Shown here piece by piece: positions 1-8,926 of a DNA stretch of 64,000 bases; position 1 is the first letter of the stretch, and each line of letters begins with the position of its first letter. The translations under genes and the position numbers were made by a program. This DNA comes from TMED88 sp964515335. GTDB lineage: Bacteria > Myxococcota_A > UBA9160 > UBA4427. The DNA lies in contig CAZETS010000017.1 of NCBI GenBank assembly GCA_964515335.1, positions 1-64,000 on the forward strand, given 5' to 3'. The notes beneath the pieces were generated by a model, which was given only the letters and a program-made list of their open reading frames with translations, made no database searches and was not told the DNA's origin.

Positions 1-90
1 CCACCGTTCATGCTATGCCGGGACGGGTGAGGTGAGCTGCGTGGTCCGCGCGCAGTTCCGCAGGCCGCGCTCCAGAGACCCGGTCGCCCG

Positions 91-960
91 CTAATCGCCG
101 TCCAGCATGTCCGCTGCCATCTCCGGCGCGTAGCCCGGGTCGGTGCCGTTCACGATGCTCTCGGCGCGTGCCCGGATGGTGTCGGCCTGGATCGGGTGCG
201 TGTAGATCCAGAAGCGTCTCGACCGCACGCCTTCGAGCACGATCTCGCCGACCTCGTCGGGGGGCATCCCCGCCCCGACGCCGCTTCGCAACATCTCATC
301 GAAGGTCTTCTCGGCGGGTGTGCGCAGGGGCCGGGTCTGCGAGCGGTCCGGCGGCCGGATCCTCTCGGAGTCGCTGATGCCCGTCGCGATCGGACCGGGG
401 CAGAGCGCCGAGATCCCGACCGGCGCGTCGAGAGCGGCGAGTTCGTGGAAGACCGATTCGGAGAGCGCCACGACGGCGTGTTTCGACACGATGTAGGGCG
501 ACAGGTAGGGGCCGACCATCAACCCGCCCACCGAAGCCGTGTTGACGATGTGGGCAGGCTCTCCCTGTTCGAGCAGGATGGGGACGAACGTCCGCAGCCC
601 GTTCACGACGCCGAAGAGGTTGACGTCGATCACCCAGCGCCAGTCGTCCTCGGTGCGCTCCCAGGCGTGGCCGCCGACCAGCACGCCGGCGTTGTTGCAG
701 ACGAGGTGCACGGCCCCGTAGGCGTCGAGCGTCGCCGCTGCGAGCGCCTCGAGTTCGGCGGCGTGCCGTACGTCGGTGCGCACGAATCGCACCTCGGCGC
801 CCTCGTCTCGAAGGCCGCTCGCGACCGCCTCGGCGCCGCCCTCGTCGACGTCGGCCAGCACCAGACGCATGCCGGCGCGCGCCGCCGCGCGCGCGATTCC
901 GCTTCCGATGCCACTCGCGGCGCCGGTCACCACGGCAACCCTGCCCTGCAGATCCCGCAT
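91..960 (-). CDS. SDR-family NAD(P)-dependent oxidoreductase
   Basis: A 289-residue classical short-chain dehydrogenase/reductase, probably cytosolic. The nucleotide-binding motif TGAASGIG is at residues 12-19, NNAG at 89-92, the catalytic serine in NTAS near 143, and the catalytic pair Y156/K160 (YIVSK) is intact. About 30 residues past the usual 250 form a C-terminal extension. The start is ATG directly after a GGGGAGG-like ribosome site. The substrate cannot be told from sequence; the next gene on the same strand is a TauD-type oxygenase, so a role in catabolism of a small organic acid or alcohol is a guess. Confidence 0.9.
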   Translation of the reverse strand: MRDLQGRVAVVTGAASGIGSGIARAAARAGMRLVLADVDEGGAEAVASGLRDEGAEVRFVRTDVRHAAELEALAAATLDAYGAVHLVCNNAGVLVGGHAWERTEDDWRWVIDVNLFGVVNGLRTFVPILLEQGEPAHIVNTASVGGLMVGPYLSPYIVSKHAVVALSESVFHELAALDAPVGISALCPGPIATGISDSERIRPPDRSQTRPLRTPAEKTFDEMLRSGVGAGMPPDEVGEIVLEGVRSRRFWIYTHPIQADTIRARAESIVNGTDPGYAPEMAADMLDGD

Positions 961-1048
961 TACCCTACCTCCCCGTCGGCGGCGAGCATCGCACGCGTTC
1001 GGCGCGCCCGCCCGGCGGCGCCGAAGGGCTTCGCGAAGAGCCCGCCGA

Positions 1049-1891
1049 TCAGTACGGGCGGTCGCCGGCGATCGTCACGCGCTCGACCCGGCGCGTGTGC
1101 GGCTTGTAGTCGAAGGCCGCGTAGTGCTGCGCGCCTCGGTTGTCCCAGAACGCCACCGAGTTCTCCTGCCAGCGGAAGCGGCACTGGTACTCGGGCACCT
1201 GGGCCTGCCGGTACAGGTCGCGCAGGAGACGCCGCCCCTCGTCGTCGTCCATGCCGATGATGCGGGTCGCGAAGGCGATGTTGACGTAGATCGACTTCGC
1301 GCCCGTCTCGGGATGTGTGCGCACCACCGGATGCACCGCGTCCGGGTACTGGTCGCGCATGCGCTCGAGCTTCTCGGGCGACATGCCCCGGCCGAAGGAG
1401 TGCACGAAGGAGTGCACGGCCTCGAGGCCGTCGATCTTCTCCTTGACCTCGTCGGAGAGGCCTTCCCAGGCAGCGTTCATGTCGGCGAAGAGGGTGTCGC
1501 CGCCCACCGGCGGCACGATGATGGCGCGCAGGATCGAGCCGAGCGACGGCTCGAGGCGCCAGGTCACGTCGCTGTGCCAGTCGTTCTGCCCGCGCTTGGA
1601 GTTCTCGTCGTGGTGGATCACCACGATCTCGGGATGATCGGGGTGATTCGGAGTAAAGGGGTGCACCTCGAGCTCGCCGAAGAGCCGACCGAAGGCGACG
1701 TGCTCGTCACGGGTGACGTCCTGGTCGCGGAAGAAGATCACCTTCCAGTCGAGCAGCGCGCGCCGGATCTCCTCGACCTGCTCGGGCGAAACGTCGCCGT
1801 TCATCCGCACACCGCCGATCTCGGCGCCGATGGTGGGCGTCAAGGGCTGTACGCTGAGAGTCTGGTAGTCGTCGATCGCAGGCGCGGCCAT
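1049..1891 (-). CDS. TauD/TfdA-family Fe(II)/2-oxoglutarate dioxygenase
   Basis: A 280-residue member of the TauD/TfdA family, which couples 2-oxoglutarate decarboxylation to substrate hydroxylation. The iron triad is visible as H106 and D108 (WHSD) and distal H256 (AQHYA), followed by the arginines near 267-271 that bind 2-oxoglutarate. Length is typical of TauD (about 283). I chose the ATG ending at 1891, preceded by AGGAGG at about 10 nt, rather than upstream in-frame codons that add an Arg/Pro-rich tail. No sulfonate transporter is nearby, so taurine is not implied; the substrate is unknown. Confidence 0.9.
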   Translation of the reverse strand: MAAPAIDDYQTLSVQPLTPTIGAEIGGVRMNGDVSPEQVEEIRRALLDWKVIFFRDQDVTRDEHVAFGRLFGELEVHPFTPNHPDHPEIVVIHHDENSKRGQNDWHSDVTWRLEPSLGSILRAIIVPPVGGDTLFADMNAAWEGLSDEVKEKIDGLEAVHSFVHSFGRGMSPEKLERMRDQYPDAVHPVVRTHPETGAKSIYVNIAFATRIIGMDDDEGRRLLRDLYRQAQVPEYQCRFRWQENSVAFWDNRGAQHYAAFDYKPHTRRVERVTIAGDRPY

Positions 1892-1997
1892 GGACGTCGG
1901 GCCTCCTCTGCCGGGGGGTGGGCCCATCCTCGCAGATGGGCGCCCGCCTAGTCTACCCTCGTGAGGTTTCCCGCGCGCCCGAGGAAGAGCAATCCCC

Positions 1998-2447
1998 ATG
2001 ACAGGAGCATCCCCCTCACGCCGGCGCCCTCGCTCGAGCTTCCGCCACGGCGCAATCACCGCAACCGGGCTGGCCGCCCTCGCGACCCTGGGCTGCGGCG
2101 GACCGTTCCTCATGTTTCCCGGCGGCCCGCTCGCAGGCGACGTCCAGCCCGCGGCGGTGACCGACTGGTCGTTCGCGGACGACCGCTTCGTCGACCTCGA
2201 GGTGCGCCCGTCCGACCCGTACTCGGTCGAGGTCAACTACACGGTGAAGGACGGCAAGCTCTACGTCGACCCCGCCGAGGGTCGACGCTGGCTCGACTAC
2301 ATCCGGGAGGACCCGAACGTCCGCGTCCGCTTCGACGGCAAGGTGTACGCGGCCCGCGCGGTGCTCGTCGAAGACCCGGCCGAGCTCGAGGGCTTCGGCG
2401 ACGACCGCTTCGTCTACCGCCTCGACGGCGTCGCGGCCTCCCGCTGA
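1998..2447 (+). CDS. Lipoprotein with split-barrel (nitroreductase/F420-like) domain
   Basis: A 149-residue protein with an N-terminal export signal and a lipobox-like LATLGC around residues 28-33, suggesting a membrane-anchored lipoprotein. The mature part resembles the split-barrel fold of deazaflavin-dependent nitroreductases and PPOX proteins: a WLDYIREDPNVRV segment followed by GKVYAARAVLVED. A periplasmic lipoprotein version is unusual because these folds normally bind cytosolic flavin or F420. It lies directly upstream of a cytosolic PPOX-like gene. A TACCCT -10-like box sits 38 nt before the ATG. Fold assignment is tentative. Confidence 0.6.
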   Translation: MTGASPSRRRPRSSFRHGAITATGLAALATLGCGGPFLMFPGGPLAGDVQPAAVTDWSFADDRFVDLEVRPSDPYSVEVNYTVKDGKLYVDPAEGRRWLDYIREDPNVRVRFDGKVYAARAVLVEDPAELEGFGDDRFVYRLDGVAASR

Positions 2448-2485
2448 CCCCGCGCCCCGGGCCCCCCACTCCGAAAGGAACCACG

Positions 2486-2971
2486 ATGTCTCTCAAGATG
2501 AGCGTCGCCGAGCGCGAAGCATTCCTGGCCGACCTGCACGTCGGCGTGATCTCGATCGAGCGCGAGAACGAAGCGCCCCTCGCCGTGCCCATCTGGTACG
2601 ACTACGAGCCGGAGGTCGGCGTCTGGGTGATCACGGATGCCGGATCCGAGAAGGGCCGCGCCCTCCGGGCCGCCGGCCGCTTCACCCTCTGCGCACAGGT
2701 CGAACAGCCGCCGGCCTACAAGTACGTGAGCGTCGAGGGCCCGATCGTCGAGACGCGGCCCGGCGACAAGGACGCCGATACGCGGCCGATGGCGCATCGC
2801 TACTTCGGACCCGAGCTCGGCGACGCGTACGTCGACTCGCAGTCCAGCGGGGACAGCCTCGTGTTCGTGATGCGTCCCGAGCGCTGGCGCACGGTCGACT
2901 ACGCGAAGCTCGGGGCGAATCTCGGAGCGAATCCCGGAGCGAATCCCGGAGCGAATCCCGGAGACAGCTGA
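2486..2971 (+). CDS. Pyridoxamine 5'-phosphate oxidase-like (PPOX) family protein
   Basis: A 161-residue PPOX-superfamily split-barrel protein, probably binding FMN or F420. Typical features are the N-terminal helix ending in FLADLHVGVISI, the strand pair PLAVPIWYDYEPE, KGRALRAAGRFTLC, and a late RPERWRTVDY. The ATG at 2486 follows GAAAGGAA. The last residues are a tandem GANPGANPGAN tail encoded by a 12-bp repeat, which is not part of the fold. It is 38 nt downstream of another split-barrel gene, so the two are probably co-transcribed. The substrate is unknown. Confidence 0.8.
   Translation: MSLKMSVAEREAFLADLHVGVISIERENEAPLAVPIWYDYEPEVGVWVITDAGSEKGRALRAAGRFTLCAQVEQPPAYKYVSVEGPIVETRPGDKDADTRPMAHRYFGPELGDAYVDSQSSGDSLVFVMRPERWRTVDYAKLGANLGANPGANPGANPGDS
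2911..2958 (+). repeat. 12-bp tandem repeat in the 3' end of the PPOX gene
   Basis: Four consecutive 12-bp units of the form CGGAGCGAATCC; the last three are identical and the first differs at two positions. In frame they encode repeating GAN(P/L) residues at the extreme C-terminus. Copy number probably varies by replication slippage without disturbing the frame. Confidence 0.9.
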
Positions 2972-3956
2972 GCGTGGTCGATCGGGCAGAAGCCCCGGGG
3001 ACGGACGCCAAGAATACCTATCGCGCGGATCCACATCCGATTCGTCGTTGCGCTCGGGGCGCTCTGCTGCGCGCTCGGCGGGACGGGCTGCAGCACCTTC
3101 TCGTCCTTCGACCCGACCCCGCTCGACCAGGTGCCCTTCCGCGAGCGGCTCACCACACGATCGCGCGGCGGCCTGACGATCTCCACGGCGGTGCTGAGTC
3201 GCGACGCCCACGAGGCCGCCTACCGCAGCCACTTCACCTGGCGGCCTGGAACCAACCGCAAGATCGACCGCCACTTCGACGCCCTGCACCTCGAGGGCCT
3301 CATGCTGCCCGGAAGTCGCGACCAGGGCTTCGTGTTCACGAACCTCGAGCTCGGCACCAAGGAGGTGCGAGTCAGTTTGTTCGGCCTGGCGCACCTTCAA
3401 GGCGTTCTTCGGGGGCGAGTACAAGTACTCGCCGATGAGTTCGCTCTACCACGAAGGCCGCTCGCAGGATGCCGGCTTCCAGAAGGCCCGCGACACCATC
3501 CATCAACGCAACCACCTGCGGCTCTGGCTCTCGGACATGAAATTCCAGGGACGCCACGTCTGGATCGGCACGATCACCCGCGACATCGGCGTCTACTTCA
3601 CGTGGCGCGCGTGGAACTTCACCACCCACGCCATCAACCCGTACGTCGACGAGGCGCGCGGCTCGGTGATCGAGGACTTCGCCGGCGCACGGGCCGTGGC
3701 GCGATTCGGCTACCTGGGCGGGGTGGGGCGGGCGAGCGAGCAGGAGCCGCACCGCAATCTCATGAACGCTCCCTGGTGGACCGACGGCGACCGGCTCGTC
3801 GTGGAGCTGTCGGCGGAGGACGTCGCGATGCAGGACATCGACTTCCTCTACTGGGAGTGGGGCGCCGGGCCGGAGGAAGACGCCTCGATCAACGACGCCC
3901 TGCACAGGGCCCGCGAGGAAGCGCGCAGTGAGAAGTCCGGCGAGACGCAGCCCTGA
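2972..3956 (+). pseudogene. Frameshifted lipoprotein with LssY C-terminal-like domain
   Basis: Two reading frames together look like one protein. The first frame, up to about 3388, holds a lipoprotein signal ending in GGTGCS (about 3080-3097) and then a beta-rich region with GFVFTNLELG. The second, from about 3384, continues with WRTFKAFFGGEYKYSP and ends at 3956 with HHLRLW-like and GRHVWIG motifs and a late DEARGSVIEDF, a pattern I associate with the LssY_C domain. A net +1 shift near 3375-3390 is needed. The upstream frame also has no ATG/GTG/TTG between the previous stop at 2971 and the signal peptide (ATA at 3014 is the nearest candidate). It is either a decayed gene or contains base-calling errors. 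Confidence 0.6.
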
Positions 3957-3976
3957 CGGGCCGGCCCGCGGAGCGC

Positions 3977-4615
3977 TCACGCGGGTCGCCGGAAGCGCCT
4001 CCGTTCCACCTCGACCTCGCTGCGGAACGCGCAGGTCTCGAGGTGGTCGTTCACCATTCCCATCGACTGCATGAAGGCGTAGAGGGTGGTGGGGCCGACG
4101 AATCGCCAGCCTCGCGCGCGGAGCTCGCGGCTCATCGCCCGCGAGGCCGCCGATTCGGTGAGCCGGCGAAGGGTTGCCGGCGTGATGCGCTTCGGGCGGC
4201 TCGCCGGATCGGGCTCGAAGCGCCAGAGCCACGCGGCGATCGAGCCCGCCTCGTCGGCCAGCTCGCAGGCGAGCCGCGCGTTCGCGATGGCAGCCTCGAT
4301 CTTGCCCCGATGGCGCACGATGTCCGCGTCGCCGAGCAGGCGCTCGACGCTCCTGCCGTTGAAGCGGGCGACCTTCTCGTAGTCGAAATCTCGAAACGCG
4401 CGCCGGAACGCCTCGCGCTTGCGCAGGATCGTGAGCCAGCTGAGGCCCGACTGGAAGCCTTCGAGGCAGACCTTCTCGAACAGGCGCTGGTCGTCGGCAA
4501 CCGGGCGCCCCCACTCGAAGTCGTGGTAGGCGCGGTAGTCGGCATGACGCCCGGGCCAGGGGCAGCGACGCAGGCCGTCGTCCGGCGCCGCTTCGGCCGT
4601 CACGTCGCGACTCAC
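3977..4615 (-). CDS. tag: DNA-3-methyladenine glycosylase I
   Basis: Base-excision repair glycosylase removing 3-methyladenine from alkylated DNA. The Tag family signature is clear: an N-terminal CPWPG, YHDFEWGRP, a GLSW segment, IVRHRGKIEAAIANA, and the C-terminal NDHLETC that with the N-terminal Cys and the His of YHD forms the structural zinc site. From the GTG at 4615 the protein is 212 residues, close to the usual 185-200; an in-frame TTG ending at 4717 would add 34 atypical residues. The start choice is uncertain. Confidence 0.92.
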   Translation of the reverse strand: MSRDVTAEAAPDDGLRRCPWPGRHADYRAYHDFEWGRPVADDQRLFEKVCLEGFQSGLSWLTILRKREAFRRAFRDFDYEKVARFNGRSVERLLGDADIVRHRGKIEAAIANARLACELADEAGSIAAWLWRFEPDPASRPKRITPATLRRLTESAASRAMSRELRARGWRFVGPTTLYAFMQSMGMVNDHLETCAFRSEVEVERRRFRRPA

Positions 4616-4737
4616 TCGACGCGCTCGCTCGTCTCGCCGCCTCAAACCCGCTCGACTCCCCGCGTCACCACACACCCATTCCGTGACGAGCGCGATGCTA
4701 GCCTCCGCCGAAACCAAGAAGGTGGGGGCGAGGCACG

Positions 4738-6411
4738 ATGACCGAGCGGTGCACGGGCCCGCGGCGCCGGAGACCGCACAGGGAGCGCGGAGAGCGCAGG
4801 AAGAGGCACGCGGGCGGACAGCGGCCGAATCACCTTCTCGCAGCCGCCCTGATCGCCCTGTCGGTCGCCTGCACGGCGGAGCGGTCGCCCGACGAGCAGC
4901 GCGCCGCGTTCTGCGAAACGCTCGGCCGGGTGAATGCGGGCGAGGTGGAAACGGCCGGACTCCCCCAGCTCGCCGGTCACGCCGAGGTGCTCAGGACGCT
5001 CGTCGACGTGGCTCCCGACGCCATCGCGGACGACCTCGCGCAGCTCCACGGCGTCTTCGAGTCGTGGGCGAGGGTGATCAGCGGCGAGCACACGATGCTC
5101 GACACCTTCGACGAGCTGACGGACCCGAGCCTCGCGACCGCCCAGGGACGCATCGGCGACTACATGGCGGAGCACTGCGGGCTGCGGCTCGGCGACGGGC
5201 AGTACAACGCGGCGCCGCGCCCGTCCGCCCAGGACATCTGCCCAGGCTGGCCACGCGTCGGCAGCCCCCTCACCTTCAACAACTTCCCGAACCTTCCCGA
5301 CATCTCGGGCGCCAACTACTTCGGGAACGACTTCCTGATGTCGAGCGTGGGCCTGTCGGTCAACGGCGCGTTTCCGGTCGAGTGGGGGGGGCGGGTGGAG
5401 CTGCGCGGCCGCTATCCGCGCTCGCGGTACTTCGCCTACCACCCGAACGACATGGACCTGAACAACCTCGAGACGCTGCGCGACGTCGACCTCGAACCCG
5501 ATCCGGGCAGCATCAACCCGTATCGCGAGCTCGCGGAGCCAGGCCGGCCCAACTACTACACGGCCCGGCTGGTGTTCACCGGCCGGCCCGAGAGCCCCGA
5601 GCCGAACACGAGCTACGTCGGGCTGAAGAAGGACGGCCAGACCACCAACCGCTACCTGATCAACATGTTGCGCCTCTACGCTTCGGACATCGGAGACGGC
5701 GCCAATTCGGGCGGCGTCCCGCTTCCCGAAGTGACCATCTACGACGCAGACGGCGAGGTCACGCATCACTTCGAAGAGTGCGACCTCTACGCGCCCGGCA
5801 ACGAGCCGCTGCGCAGCGAGCTGCGCTTTCCCGCCCTGCCGATCGCCGATCACCGCGGCGCCAACCCGCCGTACTGGAGCACCTCCTCCAACTTCGGCGC
5901 GCCCTCGGACACGATGGCGAACGCCGACGTCCAGTATCTCCTCACCGTCTACAGCCGCCGCTTCGGCGACATCTTCGTGGTTCGCGCGAAGTTCCTGACG
6001 GCGCCCGACACCCGCTCCGGCGAGCCGCACAGCGCGAACGACAAGGACGTGCGGCTCTACACGCTCTGCACGTACAACATCTGGGCGGGCAGCGCGATCG
6101 ACTGCATGCTCGACAACGAGCTGCGCGTCGACGAGGACGGCTACTACACCCTCGTGATCTCGGACGCCGAGCGCCGGCCCCGCAACCTGGAGGCCGAGTC
6201 CGCCACCTGGATCGACTGGGGGCCCTACCTCGACGGGCAGCTGAGCTACCGCTACGTGTACCGCGAGAACGAAATGGTCCAGCAGATCGCTCGCGGCGTG
6301 CTCGGCAAGAGTGTAGACGCCGACATGCGGCCCTACGTGCCCCTCGCGATTCCGTGTACGAAGGCCACGTTCGAAGCCGGCGGGTGGGCGGCCTGCGAGG
6401 CCGCGAACTGA
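4738..6411 (+). CDS. Large exported lipoprotein of unknown function
   Basis: A 557-residue protein with an Arg-rich N-terminus, a hydrophobic stretch and a lipobox-like SVAC near residues 42-45. Residues 47-165 look helical. From about 185 onward the sequence is beta-rich and rich in aromatic residues, with RGRYPRSRYFAYHPN, DLEPDPGSINPYR and a late GYYTLVISDAERRP. I recognise this pattern as recurrent in unnamed bacterial proteins but know no function. Several Cys residues in the mature part suggest disulfides and a periplasmic or surface location. A GGTGGGGGCGAGG stretch precedes the ATG. It appears monocistronic. Confidence 0.75.
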   Translation: MTERCTGPRRRRPHRERGERRKRHAGGQRPNHLLAAALIALSVACTAERSPDEQRAAFCETLGRVNAGEVETAGLPQLAGHAEVLRTLVDVAPDAIADDLAQLHGVFESWARVISGEHTMLDTFDELTDPSLATAQGRIGDYMAEHCGLRLGDGQYNAAPRPSAQDICPGWPRVGSPLTFNNFPNLPDISGANYFGNDFLMSSVGLSVNGAFPVEWGGRVELRGRYPRSRYFAYHPNDMDLNNLETLRDVDLEPDPGSINPYRELAEPGRPNYYTARLVFTGRPESPEPNTSYVGLKKDGQTTNRYLINMLRLYASDIGDGANSGGVPLPEVTIYDADGEVTHHFEECDLYAPGNEPLRSELRFPALPIADHRGANPPYWSTSSNFGAPSDTMANADVQYLLTVYSRRFGDIFVVRAKFLTAPDTRSGEPHSANDKDVRLYTLCTYNIWAGSAIDCMLDNELRVDEDGYYTLVISDAERRPRNLEAESATWIDWGPYLDGQLSYRYVYRENEMVQQIARGVLGKSVDADMRPYVPLAIPCTKATFEAGGWAACEAAN

Positions 6412-6522
6412 GCCTCGCTCACTCACCGGGTCGACGATCCCGGGTCGCGGGCGATCAGCCGATCAGCGCGCCGGTCGACACCGCAGCGTGATGGCCGACC
6501 GGCAGACCATCGGACCAGCCTG

Positions 6523-6528
6523 TAACCT
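6523..6528 (+). promoter_or_regulatory. Candidate -10 box of a leaderless gene
   Basis: TAACCT followed after 7 nt by the ATG of the MBL-rhodanese gene at 6536. No Shine-Dalgarno-like sequence lies between. The spacing would put the transcript start at or next to the A of the ATG. No convincing -35 is seen. Confidence 0.35.
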
Positions 6529-6535
6529 CTGAGTC

Positions 6536-7612
6536 ATGATCTTCCGGCAGCTCTACGACGCCGAAACGTCGACGCTCACCTATCTGCTCGCCGACGAGGA
6601 GACCCGCAAGGCCCTGCTGATCGACTGCGTGTTCGAGCAGCACCTGCGCGACCTCGCGCTGATTCGCGAGCTGCAGCTCGATCTCACCTGCACGCTCGAG
6701 ACCCACGTCCACGCCGATCACGTCACCGGCGCCTGGCTGATGAAGCAGGCGGTCGGCAGCCGCATCGCGCTGGCGGCCGCGGCCGGCGCGAAGGGAGCGG
6801 ATCGAGAACTCGCGCCGGGCCACTCGGTGGCGGCGGGCGGCGTCCGGCTCGACGTGCGCGCCACCCCCGGCCACACGGACGGCTGCTTGACCTTCGCGCT
6901 CGGCGACGAGAGCATGGCGTTCACCGGCGACGCCCTGCTGATCCGCGGCGCCGGCCGCACCGACTTCCAGCAGGGCAGCGCGAAGACCCTCTTCCACTCC
7001 GTGCGCGAGCAGATCCTCGCGCTGCCGGGCGACTGCCTCCTCTATCCCGGCCACGACTACAGCGGGCGAACCGTGACGACGGTCGCGGAGGAGCGCGCCT
7101 TCAACCCCCGCCTCGGTGACGGCGTCCGCGAGGCGGACTTCGTGGGCTACATGGAGAACCTCGGGCTGCCGCATCCGCAGCGCATGGAGGCGGCGGTGCC
7201 CGCGAATCTTCGCTGCGGCGAGCCCGACGATCCCGACAGCGCCCCGCATCCGCCCGACTGGGGCCCGGTGATCCGCACCTTCGCGGGCGTCTGGCAGATC
7301 GAGCCGGAGTGGGTGCACGAGAACGAGTCGGGGGTGCGCGTGGTCGACGTGCGCGAGCGCGAGGAGGTGGCGGCGAGTCCGATGGGGCTGGTCCCGAAGT
7401 CGACCGTCATCCCGCTGAGCGAGCTGCGCGACCGGGCCGGCGAGGTGCCGAACGACCGGCCGATCGTCTGCGTGTGCCCGGCCGGGGCGCGCTCGGCGGT
7501 CGCCGCCGGCATCCTCGAGAAGGCGGGCGCGACGGCGGTCGCGAACATGCGGGGCGGCCTGCTGGCGTGGCGGGCGGCGGGACTGCCGATCGAGCAGGGC
7601 CGAAGCGGCTGA
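6536..7612 (+). CDS. Metallo-beta-lactamase-fold hydrolase fused to a rhodanese domain (persulfide dioxygenase-like)
   Basis: A 358-residue two-domain protein. The N-terminal ETHE1/glyoxalase II-like domain has THVHADH with H57, H59, D61 and H62, then H113, D132 (TGDALL) and H173 (PGHDY). In the ETHE1 group this is a mononuclear iron site oxidising glutathione persulfide to sulfite. The C-terminal rhodanese domain starts near 263 and has the active loop CPAGARS with C314. The fusion is known in bacterial sulfide detoxification proteins. No sulfide:quinone reductase is adjacent. Persulfide dioxygenase is more likely than glyoxalase II because of the fusion. Confidence 0.88.
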   Translation: MIFRQLYDAETSTLTYLLADEETRKALLIDCVFEQHLRDLALIRELQLDLTCTLETHVHADHVTGAWLMKQAVGSRIALAAAAGAKGADRELAPGHSVAAGGVRLDVRATPGHTDGCLTFALGDESMAFTGDALLIRGAGRTDFQQGSAKTLFHSVREQILALPGDCLLYPGHDYSGRTVTTVAEERAFNPRLGDGVREADFVGYMENLGLPHPQRMEAAVPANLRCGEPDDPDSAPHPPDWGPVIRTFAGVWQIEPEWVHENESGVRVVDVREREEVAASPMGLVPKSTVIPLSELRDRAGEVPNDRPIVCVCPAGARSAVAAGILEKAGATAVANMRGGLLAWRAAGLPIEQGRSG

Positions 7613-7660
7613 CCGGGCCGACCTGGCCCCGCAGGCAGCCGACTCCGCGTCACGCCGCGC

Positions 7661-8926
7661 TCACGTGCTGGCCCCCATCGCGGCCAGCACGTTCGCACGG
7701 TGACCCAGCGTGTGCGCGATCCCCGACAGGAACGAGAACACGCGCCCCACCAACACGAAGTCCGTGGGAACGTCGACGAGCGGATTCTCGCGGATCGCCT
7801 CGAAGAGCTCGTCCGTCATCTCCTCGGTGAACTCGCCCTCGAAGCGGCCGGTGTCGCTGCGCCGGATCATGCGGCGGGCGATCATCAGCAAGACTTCGGT
7901 GTCGTCGTCCGCGGTGCGGAAGCCGAGCTCGGTGAAGGCGCGGACCATCGCCGACTCGTTGACGGTCATCATCGAGAAGAGCAGCTCGAAGAGCCCCATC
8001 CCGAAGCCCTCGGGCAGCTGCTTGCAGAGCCCGTAGTCGAGCACCACGATGTCCCGGTCGGGGCGAACCATCAGGTTGCCGGGGTGGGGGTCGGCCTGGA
8101 AGAAGCCCGCCGCGAAGATCATCCGCACGAAGATCTGCATCAGATCCTGAACGACGAGCTCGAGGTCGAGACCTGCCGCGCGGAGCGCATCCGCATCGGT
8201 GATCTTGATGCCGTCGACGAGCTGCATCGTGATGACGCGGCGGCTCGACCACTCGCGATACATCTCGGGCACCACGACACCGTCGCCGGGCGGGAAGATC
8301 TCGCGCACCCGGTCGGCGTTGTCGGCCTCGCGCTCGAAGTCGAGCTCCATGCCTAGGTGGTTGGTGATCTCGGTGAGCAACGGCAGCAGCTCGATGGGCT
8401 GCGGGTCGAAGTACTCGTAGACCCGGCACGCGCGGCGCACGTTCGTCAGGTCGAGATCGACCAGCGCGTCGAGACCGGGGTACTGCACCTTCACGGCCAC
8501 CTCGCGCCCGTCGTGAAGCCGCGCCCGGTGCACCTGCGCGAGCGACGCCGACGCGATCGGCTCGCGGTCGAACTCGCTGAAGAGCGCGTCGAGCGGCTTG
8601 CCGAGCTGCTCCTCGACGACGCCCTTCACGACCACGAAGTCACGAGGCGGGACGGCGTCGTGACACTGCTTGAGGATCTCGACGAACGGACGCGGAAAGA
8701 CGTCGGCGCGGGTCGCCACCGCCTGGCAGACCTTGATGATCACGCCCCGCATGTCGAGCGCACAGGCGAGCACCGCACGCGCCGCTCGCTCATGGGTGGG
8801 CGTGAGGTCGGGCTCGGGCCGGCCGCTGAGCCTGCGCGTCCAGGCGGGCAGCTTGTAGATCGCCCAGATGTAGACACCCGTGCGACCGACCCGCCACGTC
8901 CGCCACAGGAGCGTGGCGAGATTCAC
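7661..8926 (-). CDS. AarF/ABC1/UbiB-family atypical kinase
   Basis: A 421-residue ABC1-family protein with the atypical kinase-like fold that supports isoprenoid-quinone or lipid metabolism. Visible motifs are SASLAQVH (Ala-rich loop), AVKVQYPG, ADPHPGN (catalytic loop) and VVLDYGL in place of DFG. The family KxGQ motif reads KVCQ, a Gly-to-Cys change. The GTG start at 8926 lies in a GTGA overlap with the stop of the upstream gene, so the two are translationally coupled. A short N-terminal hydrophobic segment may associate with membrane. The partner upstream is ferritin-like. Confidence 0.88.
   Translation of the reverse strand: MNLATLLWRTWRVGRTGVYIWAIYKLPAWTRRLSGRPEPDLTPTHERAARAVLACALDMRGVIIKVCQAVATRADVFPRPFVEILKQCHDAVPPRDFVVVKGVVEEQLGKPLDALFSEFDREPIASASLAQVHRARLHDGREVAVKVQYPGLDALVDLDLTNVRRACRVYEYFDPQPIELLPLLTEITNHLGMELDFEREADNADRVREIFPPGDGVVVPEMYREWSSRRVITMQLVDGIKITDADALRAAGLDLELVVQDLMQIFVRMIFAAGFFQADPHPGNLMVRPDRDIVVLDYGLCKQLPEGFGMGLFELLFSMMTVNESAMVRAFTELGFRTADDDTEVLLMIARRMIRRSDTGRFEGEFTEEMTDELFEAIRENPLVDVPTDFVLVGRVFSFLSGIAHTLGHRANVLAAMGAST

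Noticed and set aside
1..90. Coding in the first 90 bases
   Set aside because: Short and without start, ribosome site or protein-like frame; only sequence downstream of the SDR stop.
196..1260. Long plus-strand open frame opposite the SDR and TauD genes
   Set aside because: It is the antisense shadow of two well-supported genes and has Arg/Pro-rich low-quality protein.
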